Assembly (NCBI RefSeq): GCF_000768705.1
Contig: NZ_AVPJ01000007.1
Span: 1 to 64,000 of the forward strand
Direction of reading: 5' to 3'
DNA from: Knoellia sinensis KCTC 19936
GTDB taxonomy: Bacteria > Actinomycetota > Actinomycetes > Actinomycetales > Dermatophilaceae
Length of the DNA stretch: 64,000 nt
The position numbers were made by a program, and so were the translations under genes. This document shows positions 35,752 through 47,053 of this stretch, piece after piece. The notes under the pieces are model-generated. The model made no database searches. It saw only the letters and a program-made list of their open reading frames with translations, and was not told where the DNA came from. The stretch's first letter is position 1; every line of letters begins with the position of its first letter.

Positions 35752-35810
35752 TCGAGAGTAGAAGAAGTCCCGCCCCGGTACGCCCGGGGCGGGACTTCTT
35801 CTACTCTCGA
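35752..35810. terminator. 27-bp perfect inverted repeat, bidirectional terminator
   Basis: The arms are 35752-35778 and 35784-35810 with a 5-nt loop TACGC. The arms start TCGAGAGTAGAAGAAGTCCC, so each strand ends in a pyrimidine-rich CTTCTTCTACTCTCGA run instead of a T tract. It lies between the convergent DUF937 and GAPDH genes. Confidence 0.75.
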
Positions 35811-35847
35811 CCGGGCGTGGGGCCCGTCGGCGGCGCGGTGGCGCGGA

Positions 35848-37305
35848 TCAGACGCGGGGGAAGGCCGGGGGGTGGACCTTCGCCATCTCCTCAAGGACGC
35901 GCACGACCTGGCAGGAGTAGCCGAACTCGTTGTCGTACCAGACATAGAGCACGCAGCGATCGCCGGACGTGATGGTGGCGCGGCCGTCGACGATGCCGGC
36001 GTGACGGTTGCCCACGAAGTCGGTCGAGACGACGTCGGGGCTGTCGATGAAGTCGAGCTGCTTGTGCATGTCACCGTAGAGCGACGTGTGGCGGAGGTAG
36101 TCGTTGAGCGACTCGCGCTCGACCGCCTTGTCGAGGGTGAGGTTGAGGATCGCCATCGACACGTCCGGGGTGGGGACCCGGATGGAGTTGCCGGTGAGCT
36201 TGCCCTCGAGCTCAGGGAGCGCCTTGGCGACGGCCTTGGCGGCACCCGTCTCGGTGAGGACCATGTTGAGCGCGGCGGACCGACCGCGGCGCTCGCCCTT
36301 GTGGAAGTTGTCGATGAGGTTCTGGTCGTTGGTGAACGAGTGGACCGTCTCGACGTGGCCGCCGACGATGCCGTACTCGTCGTTGATCGCCTTGAGGGCC
36401 GGCACGATGGCGTTCGTGGTGCATGACGCCGCCGTGACGATGCGGTCGTCGTCGCCGATCGCGTCGTCGTTGATGCCGCTGACGATGTTGGGCAGGTCGC
36501 CCTTGCCCGGCGCGGTGAGGAGGACGCGCGCGACGCCGGGGCACTCGAGGTGCTGGGCGAGCCCCGCCTCGTCGCGCCAGCGACCCGTGTTGTCGACGAC
36601 GATCGCGTCGTTGATCCCGTATGCCGTGTAGTCGACGGTTGCGGGGTTGTCCGAGTAGATGACCTGGATGAGCGTGCCGTTGGCGAAGATCGTGTTGTTC
36701 TCCTCGTCGACGGTGATCGTGCCGGCGAAGGAGCCGTGGACCGAGTCGCGGCGCAGCAGGCTGGCCCGCTTGGCGAGGTCGTCGTCGGAGCCCTTGCGCA
36801 CGACGATGGCGCGCAGCTTCAGGCCGTGGCCGCCGCCTGCGTGCTCGATGAGGATGCGTGCCAGCAGTCGGCCGATGCGACCGAACCCATAGAGCACGAC
36901 ATCGGTGCTGGGGCGAGCGTCGCCGCCACCCTGACCGACGACGTCACCGAGCTCATTGCGGAGGAACTCCTCGAGGGCAACGCCATCACCGGCCTCGAGG
37001 CGACGGCGGTGCAGGCGGGCGATGTCGATCGACGCCGGGCCGAGGTCGAGCGTCGCGAGCGCCTCGAGCACGGGAAGCGTGTCGACCACGTCGAGCTCGA
37101 CGTCGACACGACGCGCGAACCGGTGGGCCTTGAGGATGTCGGTCGTGGACTGGCCGAGAAGGGGACGGCCGTGGATCGAGGTGACCACGCCGTTCTCACG
37201 GTAGAGGCGGCCCACGAGGGGGATCATCGCCTCGGCCTTGGCCTGCCGGTCGGCCCACTCGGCCAGGTGCTCGTCTGCTGGGGTGCTCTGTTGCGTCATC
37301 GTCAC
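35848..37305 (-). CDS. Glyceraldehyde-3-phosphate dehydrogenase, long form
   Basis: This 485-residue protein is much longer than the usual 335. The first 130 residues (MTMTQQSTPADEHLAEWADR ... HRRRLEAGDGVALEEFLRNE) are an extra helical domain. The NAD domain begins DVVLYGFGRIGRLLARILIE near residue 138, and the catalytic Cys is in ASCTTNAIVPALKAIND near 290. The C-terminal WYDNEFGYSCQVVRVLEEMA is standard. Similar long GAPDHs occur in other actinobacteria alongside a normal-length Gap. Whether this one works in glycolysis or gluconeogenesis cannot be read from the sequence. Confidence 0.9.
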   Translation of the reverse strand: MTMTQQSTPADEHLAEWADRQAKAEAMIPLVGRLYRENGVVTSIHGRPLLGQSTTDILKAHRFARRVDVELDVVDTLPVLEALATLDLGPASIDIARLHRRRLEAGDGVALEEFLRNELGDVVGQGGGDARPSTDVVLYGFGRIGRLLARILIEHAGGGHGLKLRAIVVRKGSDDDLAKRASLLRRDSVHGSFAGTITVDEENNTIFANGTLIQVIYSDNPATVDYTAYGINDAIVVDNTGRWRDEAGLAQHLECPGVARVLLTAPGKGDLPNIVSGINDDAIGDDDRIVTAASCTTNAIVPALKAINDEYGIVGGHVETVHSFTNDQNLIDNFHKGERRGRSAALNMVLTETGAAKAVAKALPELEGKLTGNSIRVPTPDVSMAILNLTLDKAVERESLNDYLRHTSLYGDMHKQLDFIDSPDVVSTDFVGNRHAGIVDGRATITSGDRCVLYVWYDNEFGYSCQVVRVLEEMAKVHPPAFPRV

Positions 37306-37395
37306 GAGCGTTCAGTCTAATGTCCCCGTGGACCACCTCTTGACACGACAGAGGCCGGGGTGGCTGACCTCACCCCGGCCTCACAGCGTCGAGCC

Positions 37396-38922
37396 TCAGC
37401 TCGTGAGCTTGGCGAGGATGATCTCGCGGGCCTTGCCGGCGTCGGCCTGGCCCTTCATCTCCTTCATGACCTGACCGATGAGCGCACCTGCGGCCTGCAC
37501 CTTGCCGTCACGGACCTTCTGAGCCACATCGGCATTGGCCTCGATGACCTTGTCGACCGCCGCCTCGAGGGCGCCGTCGTCCTGGACGAGTTCAAGTCCG
37601 CGGGCGTCGGCCACGGCGGTCGGGGTGCCCTCACCGTCGAGGACGCCCTCCCACGCCTGACGCGCCATGGAGTCGTTGAGACGACCCGCCTTCACGAGGC
37701 CCTCGAGCTCGACGACGTGGGCCGGCGTGATGGAGCGCTCCGCGGCATACGACGCAACATCGGTCGCGCCCTCGGCGTTGGCGCGGCGGGCGATCTCACC
37801 GGACCACCACTTGCGCGCGCCGGCCGGGGTCGCGCCCGCATCGACGGTCTCGCCGATGAGGTCGACGAGGCCGGCGTTGAGGACGTCGCGCATCTCGAGG
37901 TCGCTGAAGCCCCAGTCGGACTGGAGGCGCTTGCGGCGCTGCGCCGGCGGCTCGGGGAGCGTGGCGCGCAGTGACTCAACGGTCTCGCGCGACGGCGCGA
38001 CCGGAACGAGGTCGGGCTCGGGGAAGTAGCGGTAGTCGTCGGCGTCGGACTTCGGGCGACCGGACGTCGTGGCGCCGGTGTCCTCGTGCCAGTGGCGCGT
38101 CTCCTGGAGGATCGAGCCGCCAGCCTGCAGGACTGCTCCGTGGCGGCACATCTCGTAGCGCACGGCGCGCTCGACCGAGCGCAGCGAGTTGACGTTCTTG
38201 GTCTCGGTCCGGGTGCCGAGGGTCGTCGAGCCCTTGGGCATGAGTGAGAGGTTGACGTCGCAGCGCATCGAGCCCTGCTCCATCTTCACGTCGGACACGT
38301 CGAGCGCCTTGAGCAGGTCACGCAGGGTGGCAACATAGGCACGCGCGACCTCTGGCGCCCGCTCCCCCGCGCCGAGCATCGGCTTCGTGACGATCTCGAT
38401 GAGCGGGATCCCGGCACGGTTGTAGTCGACGAGCGAGTGCGTCGCACCGTGGATGCGACCGGTCGAGCCACCGACGTGCAGCGACTTGCCCGTGTCCTCC
38501 TCCATGTGGGCGCGCTCGATCTCCACGCGGTAGGTCGTGCCGTCATCGAGTTCGACGTCGAGGAAGCCGTTGAACGCAATCGGCTCGTCGTACTGCGACG
38601 TCTGGAAGTTCTTGGGCATGTCCGGATAGAAGTAGTTCTTCCGGGCAAACCGGCACCACTCCGCGATCTCGCAGTTGAGCGCGAGACCGATCCGGATCGC
38701 CGACTCGACCGCCGTCTCGTTGACGACGGGGAGCGCTCCGGGCAGGCCGAGGCAGACCGGGCAGACCTGGGTGTTGGGCTCGGCGCCGAACTCGGTCGCG
38801 CAGCCACAGAACATCTTGGTGTTCGTGCCGAGCTCGACGTGCACCTCAAGACCCATGACCGGGTCGAAGGAGGCGAGGACGTCGTCGTAGGAGATCGTTG
38901 CTTCGGTGTCCACAACAGTCAT
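37396..38922 (-). CDS. gatB: Aspartyl/glutamyl-tRNA amidotransferase subunit B
   Basis: From ATG at 38922 the protein has 508 residues: [20 protein letters not shown], then [16 protein letters not shown], a zinc-type CxC...CxxC arrangement, and the ATP/tRNA regions [20 protein letters not shown] and [16 protein letters not shown]. The C-terminal YqeY-like domain follows ([20 protein letters not shown]). It phosphorylates misacylated Glu-tRNA(Gln)/Asp-tRNA(Asn) and transfers ammonia delivered from GatA. The start lies 1 nt past the gatA stop, so the two are coupled. Confidence 0.96.
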   Translation of the reverse strand: MTVVDTEATISYDDVLASFDPVMGLEVHVELGTNTKMFCGCATEFGAEPNTQVCPVCLGLPGALPVVNETAVESAIRIGLALNCEIAEWCRFARKNYFYPDMPKNFQTSQYDEPIAFNGFLDVELDDGTTYRVEIERAHMEEDTGKSLHVGGSTGRIHGATHSLVDYNRAGIPLIEIVTKPMLGAGERAPEVARAYVATLRDLLKALDVSDVKMEQGSMRCDVNLSLMPKGSTTLGTRTETKNVNSLRSVERAVRYEMCRHGAVLQAGGSILQETRHWHEDTGATTSGRPKSDADDYRYFPEPDLVPVAPSRETVESLRATLPEPPAQRRKRLQSDWGFSDLEMRDVLNAGLVDLIGETVDAGATPAGARKWWSGEIARRANAEGATDVASYAAERSITPAHVVELEGLVKAGRLNDSMARQAWEGVLDGEGTPTAVADARGLELVQDDGALEAAVDKVIEANADVAQKVRDGKVQAAGALIGQVMKEMKGQADAGKAREIILAKLTS

Positions 38923-38923
38923 G

Positions 38924-40456
38924 TCAGGCCCCCATCGAGGTCGAGCGTGCAGCGGAGAGTTCGGGTGCGCGGCCGAGCAGTGGACCGCCCCACGACGCGA
39001 GCAAGCGCTGCTCGAGAGCTGCGCCCACGGCATACAGGCGCTCGTCAGCAGCGGCGGGCGCGAGGATCTGGCAGCCGGCCGGAAGGCCGTCCTCGTCGGC
39101 GAGGCCGCTGGGCAGCGACATCCCGGGGACGCCCGCGAGGTTGGCGGGGATGGTCGCGACGTCGTTGAGGTACATCGCCATGGGGTCGTCGATCTTGTCG
39201 CCGAACTTGAACGCGGTCGTCGGCGCGGTCGGTGAGACGAGCACGTCGGCGGCCTCGAACGCACGGTTGAAGTCGTCGGCGATGAGGCGACGCACCTTCT
39301 GGGCCGAGCCGTAGTAGGCGTCGTAGTAGCCCGACGACAGCGCATAGGTGCCGAGGATGATGCGGCGCTTGACCTCGTCACCGAAGCCGGCGTCACGCGT
39401 GGCCGCCATGACCTGCTCGGCGCTCGGGTCGTCGAGGCCCTCGGGGAGCACACGAAGGCCGTAGCGCATGGCGTCGAACTTCGCGAGGTTCGACGACGCC
39501 TCGCTCGGGAGGATCAGGTAGTAGGCCGCGAGGGCCGCCGTGAAGCTCGGGCACGAGACCTCGACGACCTCGGCTCCGGCATCGACGAGGTGCTGAACCG
39601 ACTCGTCGAAGCGTGCCTGGACACCGGCCTGGAAGCCCTCACCGGTGAGCTCGCGGACGATGCCGATCTTCATGCCCTTGACGTCGGCGCGGCGAGCAGC
39701 CTCGACGACGGCCGGGACGGGCGCATTGATCGACGTCGAGTCCAGCGGGTCGTGCCCACCCATGACCTCGTGGAGGAGGGCGGCATCGAGCACGGTGCGG
39801 GTGCACGGGCCGGCCTGGTCGAGCGAGGACGCAAGCGCCACGAGGCCGTAGCGCGAGACACCGCCATAGGTCGGCTTGGTGCCGACGGTGCCCGTGACGG
39901 CCGCAGGCTGCCGGATCGAGCCACCGGTGTCGGTGCCGATGGCGAGCGGCGCCTGGAACGACGCGACGACTGCGCTGGAGCCACCGCCGGAACCGCCGGG
40001 GATGCGCTCGAGGTCCCAGGGGTTGCGGGTCGGGCCATAGGCGGAGTGCTCCGTCGACGACCCCATCGCGAACTCGTCCATGTTGGTCTTGCCCAGGATC
40101 GGCATACCGGCCTGCTTGAGGCGCGTCACGACCGTCGCGTCGTAGGGCGGGATCCAGCCCTCGAGGATTTTGCTGCCGCACGTCGTCGGCAGGCCCTGGG
40201 TCGCCATGACGTCCTTGACCGCGATCGGCACACCGGCGAGCTGGTGCAGCTGCTCCCCCGCCTGACGGCGCGCGTCGATGTCACGCGCGGTCGCGAGGGC
40301 GCCCTCACGGTCGACGTGGAGGTAGGCGTGGACGTCGCCGTCGACGGCGTCGGTCCGGTTCAGCAGCGCCTGGGTCACCTCGACCGAACTCGTCTCACCC
40401 TTGGAGAGGAGGTCGGCAAGATCGGCGGCGCTGGCGCGGGTCAGATCGGTGGTCAC
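38924..40456 (-). CDS. gatA: Aspartyl/glutamyl-tRNA amidotransferase subunit A
   Basis: This 510-residue amidase-signature protein has the catalytic Lys in [20 protein letters not shown], cis-Ser and nucleophile Ser in [20 protein letters not shown] and [13 protein letters not shown], completing the Ser-cisSer-Lys triad. It releases ammonia from glutamine for GatB. It lies downstream of gatC with an 88-nt gap holding a GTATGCCGT hairpin, and directly upstream of gatB. Confidence 0.96.
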   Translation of the reverse strand: MTTDLTRASAADLADLLSKGETSSVEVTQALLNRTDAVDGDVHAYLHVDREGALATARDIDARRQAGEQLHQLAGVPIAVKDVMATQGLPTTCGSKILEGWIPPYDATVVTRLKQAGMPILGKTNMDEFAMGSSTEHSAYGPTRNPWDLERIPGGSGGGSSAVVASFQAPLAIGTDTGGSIRQPAAVTGTVGTKPTYGGVSRYGLVALASSLDQAGPCTRTVLDAALLHEVMGGHDPLDSTSINAPVPAVVEAARRADVKGMKIGIVRELTGEGFQAGVQARFDESVQHLVDAGAEVVEVSCPSFTAALAAYYLILPSEASSNLAKFDAMRYGLRVLPEGLDDPSAEQVMAATRDAGFGDEVKRRIILGTYALSSGYYDAYYGSAQKVRRLIADDFNRAFEAADVLVSPTAPTTAFKFGDKIDDPMAMYLNDVATIPANLAGVPGMSLPSGLADEDGLPAGCQILAPAAADERLYAVGAALEQRLLASWGGPLLGRAPELSAARSTSMGA

Positions 40457-40506
40457 GTCGGTCCTTGCGGTCTTGAGTCTGTGGCGGTGCGGGGAAGAAC
40501 GGTGAG

Positions 40507-40535
40507 GTATGCCGTGTGCTCACCACACGGCATAC
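40507..40535 (-). terminator. GTATGCCGT-type hairpin between gatC and gatA
   Basis: GTATGCCGTGTG (40507-40518) pairs perfectly with CACACGGCATAC (40524-40535) around CTCAC. It begins 10 nt past the gatC stop. Being inside an operon and lacking a T tract, it may be a processing or stability element rather than a full terminator. Confidence 0.55.
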
Positions 40536-40544
40536 GCGCGGCTT

Positions 40545-40841
40545 TCAGTCCTCGTCGAGGATGCGGGGAACGGAGAAGCGCTGCTGGTCGGCCTCGGGGG
40601 CGCCCGCGAGGGCGGCCTCGGCGCCGAGGCTCGGGCGCACGACGTCGGGGCGGGTGACGTTGACGAGCGGCATCGGGTGGCTCATCGGCTCGACACCCTC
40701 GATCGGCGACTGCTGCACGGTTGCCACGGACTCGAGGATGACGCCCAGCTCGCCGACCATCTTGTCGAGCTCGGCGTCGGAGAGGTCGATACGGGCGAGA
40801 CCGGCGAGGTGCGCCACGTCGTCGCGGGAGAGTTCAGCCAT
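40545..40841 (-). CDS. gatC: Aspartyl/glutamyl-tRNA amidotransferase subunit C
   Basis: From ATG at 40841 the protein has 98 residues: MAELSRDDVAHLAGLARIDL, SDAELDKMVGELGVILESVA, then PMPLVNVTRPDVVRPSLG, the belt-like GatC sequence that wraps GatA and GatB. TAGACT lies 7 nt before the ATG, suggesting a leaderless first message of the gatCAB operon. Longer in-frame starts overlap the divergent YbaB gene and are rejected. Confidence 0.95.
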   Translation of the reverse strand: MAELSRDDVAHLAGLARIDLSDAELDKMVGELGVILESVATVQQSPIEGVEPMSHPMPLVNVTRPDVVRPSLGAEAALAGAPEADQQRFSVPRILDED

Positions 40842-40848
40842 GCGCGCC

Positions 40849-40854
40849 AGTCTA
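40849..40854 (-). promoter_or_regulatory. -10 box (TAGACT) 7 nt before the gatC ATG
   Basis: The complement of AGTCTA. It is back-to-back with the promoter at 40917. Confidence 0.4.
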
Positions 40855-40916
40855 GGCGGGATCCGAGGCAGGCCTTGCCGCGGTCCGACCGTCCGCTGAC
40901 CCTTGTGGCACGTGGG

Positions 40917-40922
40917 TAGGGT
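40917..40922 (+). promoter_or_regulatory. -10 box (TAGGGT) 7 nt before the first YbaB-like gene
   Basis: It probably gives a leaderless transcript starting at 40930. Confidence 0.4.
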
Positions 40923-40929
40923 GCTCGCC

Positions 40930-41364
40930 ATGTCCACGACTCCAGAGGAAGACCGGCGTCGCGCGCGCCGGTGGGACGATCCGGACGGCGCCGTCGAAGC
41001 GGCACAGGAACGTGCCAGACTCGCGACCGACTGGAGTGCCCAGATGATGGCATTGACCGGGACAGGCGAGGCCGAGCGAGGTGGGATCTCCGTCGAAGTG
41101 GACGCCGAGGGAGTGCTGCGGCGACTGAGCGTGACCGACGTCGTGGCCTCCAAGGGCGGCCGAGTGGTCGAGCTCGGCGTTCTCACCGCGGTTCGCGCCG
41201 CGCAGTCCGACGTCGTGCAGCAGGCCGAGGCGCTGACCGCCCAGGCCTGGGGAGCCGACTCGCGCACCGCGCAGATCGTCAGCCAGGAGTACGGCGCGAA
41301 CCTCACGGCCCCCAGCACTCAGGCGCTGCCCAACACCTCTGGTCCGGACGGAGGCACCTGGTGA
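40930..41364 (+). CDS. YbaB/EbfC-like protein of a type VII secretion cassette (copy 1)
   Basis: From ATG at 40930 the protein has 144 residues. After a charged N-terminus (EEDRRRARRWDDPDGAVEAA) comes the YbaB/EbfC-like fold: GISVEVDAEGVLRRLSVTDV, then VVELGVLTAVRAAQSDVVQQ and a C-terminal helix. In actinobacteria, such proteins often sit beside EspC/WXG100 secretion genes, separate from the recR-linked nucleoid YbaB; DNA binding is possible but unproven. The stop overlaps the next start (GTGA), so the two YbaB-like proteins are coupled and may form a heterodimer. Confidence 0.72.
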   Translation: MSTTPEEDRRRARRWDDPDGAVEAAQERARLATDWSAQMMALTGTGEAERGGISVEVDAEGVLRRLSVTDVVASKGGRVVELGVLTAVRAAQSDVVQQAEALTAQAWGADSRTAQIVSQEYGANLTAPSTQALPNTSGPDGGTW

Positions 41365-41741
41365 GCGCCCCCGGATCACGTGACGGCGGCCTCGAAGGCG
41401 ACATCCCCGCTCAGGGAGACCTCGACCGTGCCGTCGCCAAGGCCCGCGCGGCCTTCGCCTGGCGCGCCGAGGTCGACAGCCTCTCCGGAGAAGGAGTCGC
41501 GGACGGAGTACGCGCCGAGGTGACCGGGTCGGGAGGGCTCCGGGCTCTGACCGTGCCCACAGCAGCCTGCCGGGAAGGTGGGGACGCGGTGGCACGCAGC
41601 ATCATGGCTGCAGTCGGCGAGGCGCAGAGGGACGTGTCTCGCCAGATCCGTCAGAGCGCCGCGGCGACCTTTGGCGAGGACTCGGGAGAGGTCACGTCGA
41701 TCAGCTCGTCGCTGGCCACGAAGTTCGGCTTCGTCGAATAG
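41361..41741 (+). CDS. YbaB/EbfC-like protein (copy 2)
   Basis: From GTG at 41361 the protein has 126 residues. VRAEVTGSGGLRALTVPTAA, then AVARSIMAAVGEAQRDVSRQ, repeats the beta-hairpin/helix plan of copy 1, preceded by LDRAVAKARAAFAWRAEVDS. The C-terminus (GEVTSISSSLATKFGFVE) is distinct. It overlaps copy 1 by 4 nt and converges on a membrane-protein gene. It is probably a partner of copy 1 in the same cassette. Confidence 0.68.
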   Translation: MSAPGSRDGGLEGDIPAQGDLDRAVAKARAAFAWRAEVDSLSGEGVADGVRAEVTGSGGLRALTVPTAACREGGDAVARSIMAAVGEAQRDVSRQIRQSAAATFGEDSGEVTSISSSLATKFGFVE

Positions 41742-41768
41742 GTCCGACGCCTGGTCCGCCACCGCGCC

Positions 41769-42137
41769 TCAGGACCAGGCGCGCACGACCAGCCGGGCCA
41801 ACTGCCACACCGCTCGGGCCATCCCCAGCGTCAGCCCGATGGACACCATGGTCCAGAACCCCCATCGGATGAGGAGACCCCCGCTGCTCCCGGGTTGCGG
41901 GGCTCGCATCGCGCTCCACCAGTGGTTCTCGGCGAGCGGCCCATAACCCCCGTCCGACTGGGGAAGAAAGGGCAACCACCAGTCCCCCGCCTCACGCGCC
42001 CGCAAGGCCTCCGCGATGACGGGTCGGACGATGACCCACCACACGGCGGCCAAGATGGCCGCGACGCCGAGGAGTGCGAGGAGTGCGAAAACGCGCGCGC
42101 CCCACACAAGGAAGTCAGTGTCGGTCTCGGTTGGCAC
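41769..42137 (-). CDS. Small membrane protein, paralogue of the one at 44360
   Basis: This 122-residue protein has TM1 VFALLALLGVAAILAAVWWV and TM2 RWGFWTMVSIGLTLGMARAV, separated by a soluble loop with LRAREAGDWWLPFLPQ, GGYGPLAENHWW and RAPQP. The gene at 44360 encodes the same pattern (LRAGEWWRPFEQ, GRYGILANSRSL, RAPAP, TRWLIWTYVVAG), so the two are paralogues. No family name is known to me. Both copies bracket the EspC/substrate genes, suggesting a role in that secretion cassette. Confidence 0.7.
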   Translation of the reverse strand: MPTETDTDFLVWGARVFALLALLGVAAILAAVWWVIVRPVIAEALRAREAGDWWLPFLPQSDGGYGPLAENHWWSAMRAPQPGSSGGLLIRWGFWTMVSIGLTLGMARAVWQLARLVVRAWS

Positions 42138-42253
42138 GCAGCGACCCTAACTCGGCCAGGCCATGCTCCTGCGATGGGGAGTGCTCCCCATCGCCGCACC
42201 GCCGACGGCTCCCTAGGATGACTCCGCACACTGTCCATGGGAGGGGCTCAGAC

Positions 42254-42556
42254 ATGCAGTTTCACGTACGACCGGACGACATCGGCGGTCACGCCAAGGA
42301 GGTCGGCGGTTACACGACTCGGCTGAGCGCGGCTGCCTCCGCGGGGGAGACCACGCTCGATTCCCAGGCGTTCGGCCTCATCAACGTCTTCCTGGCAAGC
42401 GCGGCGACGGCGATCGCGGGCGCGGCGCAGCGTGGCGTCGAGAACAGTTCCAAGGACATGACCGAGACCATGAGGAACCTCAAGCAGGTCGTCAGGCAGT
42501 ACGACAGCGACGACGACTCTGCCAAGAGTCGTGTCAGCAAGGCGGCAGAGAAGTGA
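42254..42556 (+). CDS. EspC-like type VII secretion protein
   Basis: This 100-residue helical protein begins MQFHVRPDDIGGHAKEVGGY, with QAFGLINVFLASAATAIAG and a long C-terminal helix (DMTETMRNLKQVVRQYDSDD). The pattern of an initial V-x-P-x-x-I/L, a helix pair and F-G follows the EspC/DUF2580 group of ESX secretion partners. GGGAGGGG lies 9 nt before the ATG, and TAGGAT about 40 nt upstream may be its -10. It overlaps the next gene by 4 nt (GTGA), as co-secreted partner genes do. No EccC ATPase is encoded nearby. Confidence 0.72.
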   Translation: MQFHVRPDDIGGHAKEVGGYTTRLSAAASAGETTLDSQAFGLINVFLASAATAIAGAAQRGVENSSKDMTETMRNLKQVVRQYDSDDDSAKSRVSKAAEK

Positions 42557-43590
42557 GCAACAACCCGTTCGTCGTCAACCCGGAGGCCCGCAGCTGGCAC
42601 AGTGGAGCCGGCCTGCTCGACTCCGGCATGGGCGTGGTGAACGCCATCAACGACGAGAGCTGGGTCGACTTCGCCCTCTCGGGTGTGGCCGCCGGCTTCG
42701 ACGTCGCGGCCACGATCTCAGACCCCCTCGGAAGCCTTTTCGCTGCCGGGATCGGTTGGATTATCGACCACCTCGACCCGATCAAGGGGTGGTTCGACGA
42801 CCTCACCGGCAACCCCGAAGCCGTCAAGGCCTTCGCCGGCACGTGGCTCAACGTCTCCATTGGTGTGGGTGGTGTTCGGGACGACTTCAGGGAGGAGTCG
42901 AACAGGAGCCTGGAGGGCATGACCGGCCCCAACATCGAGGCCTATCGCGAGCATGTGCGAAATGAGCTCCGCAAGCTCAAACTGCTCGAGGTCGGCACCG
43001 GTGCCGTATCCGTCGGGTTCGAGGCCTGCGCCGTCATCGTCGCCTTCGTCCACGGGTTGCTTCGTGACGCGCTCTCGCAGATCGTGGGGGCGATCTGCAG
43101 CTACGTCGCCGAGCTCGTCATCACCTTGGGCGCCGCAACCCCACTCGTCATCCACCAGGCAACGACGCGCGTATCCGCTCTCGCGTCCGAGATCATCCCG
43201 AAAATCAAGGGGCTGAAGAACTCGGTGCGTGACCTCGACGACCTCGTGAGCCAGCTCAAGGACATCCTCAACGACATCCCGCGGTTCTTGGGTGACCGCT
43301 ACAGCGTCCCGAACCACCCGAACCTCAAGTGGCGCTCTGTGCTCAACGAGGATGGCGGCTGGCTCAAGAAGATCCCCGGCATCGACAAGGCCACCGTCAG
43401 CGAGCAGTGGGCAGTCGTCCAGGCGCGCCAGCAGTACCAGTGGCTCATCAACCGCGACCCGGCACTCTTCGACAAGGCAGTCGCAGAAGCGCTCACGAAT
43501 GCGAAGCCGACCAATGTCATGGACGCACTGAAGGCCATCTCGGCAGCGGTCGACCGTCAGACGAACCGGGAGCCGGTCACGAGCGGCTGA
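42553..43590 (+). CDS. Putative type VII secretion substrate
   Basis: This 345-residue protein has the N-terminal region of actinobacterial secreted toxins: SWHSGAGLLDSGMGVVNAIN, then LGSLFAAGIGWIIDHLDPIK, GWFDDLTGNPEAVKAFAGTW and LNVSIGVGGVRDDF. It continues with long amphipathic helices including two hydrophobic stretches (FEACAVIVAFVHGLLRD, IVGAICSYVAELVITLGAAT). The last 100 residues (LKWRSVLNEDGGWLKKIPGI, QARQQYQWLINRDPALFDKA) are soluble and match no toxin I recognise. It could be a toxin with an unfamiliar warhead, a scaffold or an effector. No immunity gene is evident on the same strand. Confidence 0.65.
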   Translation: MSNNPFVVNPEARSWHSGAGLLDSGMGVVNAINDESWVDFALSGVAAGFDVAATISDPLGSLFAAGIGWIIDHLDPIKGWFDDLTGNPEAVKAFAGTWLNVSIGVGGVRDDFREESNRSLEGMTGPNIEAYREHVRNELRKLKLLEVGTGAVSVGFEACAVIVAFVHGLLRDALSQIVGAICSYVAELVITLGAATPLVIHQATTRVSALASEIIPKIKGLKNSVRDLDDLVSQLKDILNDIPRFLGDRYSVPNHPNLKWRSVLNEDGGWLKKIPGIDKATVSEQWAVVQARQQYQWLINRDPALFDKAVAEALTNAKPTNVMDALKAISAAVDRQTNREPVTSG

Positions 43591-43615
43591 GGACTGAGAA
43601 AGCCCGATGCCGCGC

Positions 43616-43657
43616 ATGACGGGGATGACGGGGATGACGGGGATGACGGGGATGACG
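43616..43657 (+). repeat. 9-bp tandem repeat (ATGACGGGG)
   Basis: Four full copies plus ATGACG begin at 43616, 43625, 43634, 43643 and 43652, in the 126-bp gap between the putative substrate and the convergent membrane-protein gene. A 9-bp unit preserves reading frame, but the frame across it (repeating Met-Thr-Gly) has no ribosome site and is not called as a gene. Confidence 0.85.
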
Positions 43658-43716
43658 TCAAGGGTCGTGACGAGCACCAAAGGCCAAGAGCGCAAGGGGA
43701 CGTTCCACGTCAGTCG

Positions 43717-44295
43717 TCAGTCCAGTCGGTCGTGTCCAGCGTTCGAGACCAGCTCCACGCCCAGGACCGCGGCCGTCGACTCATCTCGGACCACCTGAGG
43801 GCGTATCGACGCCCAATGACGCAACATCGCCACCGCGGCATCCCAGTCGGCCTCAGCACGAGTCACTCGGGCGATGAGTCCTGACGCCTCGGAAAGCACC
43901 TCGAACCGCTCTGGGCGGTTCGCGGCATTGACCGGCCCTCCTTGAGGCACCCAACGAACCGTCTCGATCTCGGGGAGGTCGAAGCGGCCACGACCGAAGG
44001 GTGCCTCGACACCGTTGACGTCCAGGACAGAGCGATACGTGAGGAGCACCTTGATGCTGGGTGGGAGGATCAGGAGGAAGAACAGGACGATGACCCACCC
44101 GACGATTGCCCCGACCACGCCGAGCCCCGAGTCACGCACAGGAGCCATCCAGTCGCGCTCACGGAAGGCGAAGACCACGACAGACATCATCGCCAGCCAC
44201 ACCCCAAGAAGGAGGATGGGCCCGAACCAACGCATCCACCCCGGCGGTCCGATGATCACGGGCGCAGGATGACTGTCTCGGTCCTGCTGCTCCAT
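43717..44295 (-). CDS. Membrane protein of the type VII-like cassette
   Basis: From ATG at 44295 the protein has 192 residues. Two TM segments (WFGPILLLGVWLAMMSVVVFA and LGVVGAIVGWVIVLFFLLIL) are followed by a PH-like soluble domain (VLLTYRSVLDVNGVEAPFGR, FDLPEIETVRWVPQGG, ERFEVLSEASGLIARVTRAE). GTG at 44304 is an alternative start. Function is unknown. It is convergent with the putative substrate and adjacent to the second small membrane paralogue, so I place it in the cassette. Confidence 0.68.
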   Translation of the reverse strand: MEQQDRDSHPAPVIIGPPGWMRWFGPILLLGVWLAMMSVVVFAFRERDWMAPVRDSGLGVVGAIVGWVIVLFFLLILPPSIKVLLTYRSVLDVNGVEAPFGRGRFDLPEIETVRWVPQGGPVNAANRPERFEVLSEASGLIARVTRAEADWDAAVAMLRHWASIRPQVVRDESTAAVLGVELVSNAGHDRLD

Positions 44296-44359
44296 GTCCT
44301 CCACCCCACCCAGTCTGCCGGACGGTCCGTGGGTCACGGCGCTCAGGCTGCTCCACCTC

Positions 44360-46962
<2,603 letters not shown>

Positions 46963-47053
46963 TCACGGTTGCGTTTCGTTGCACCAATACACCCCCGACA
47001 TACCGAGTATGTGTCACAGTTCTTCCCACTGCTCGTTCAAGCCAGGGGGCTCG

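Noticed and set aside
42718-43695. 325-residue minus-strand frame across the putative secretion substrate
   Set aside because: Shadow frame. Its repeated Ile-Pro-Val run comes from the 9-bp tandem repeat, and the plus strand carries the translationally coupled gene.
43607-43798. 63-residue plus-strand frame starting MPRMTGMTGMTG
   Set aside because: It is created by the 9-bp repeat, has no ribosome site and overlaps the convergent membrane-protein gene.
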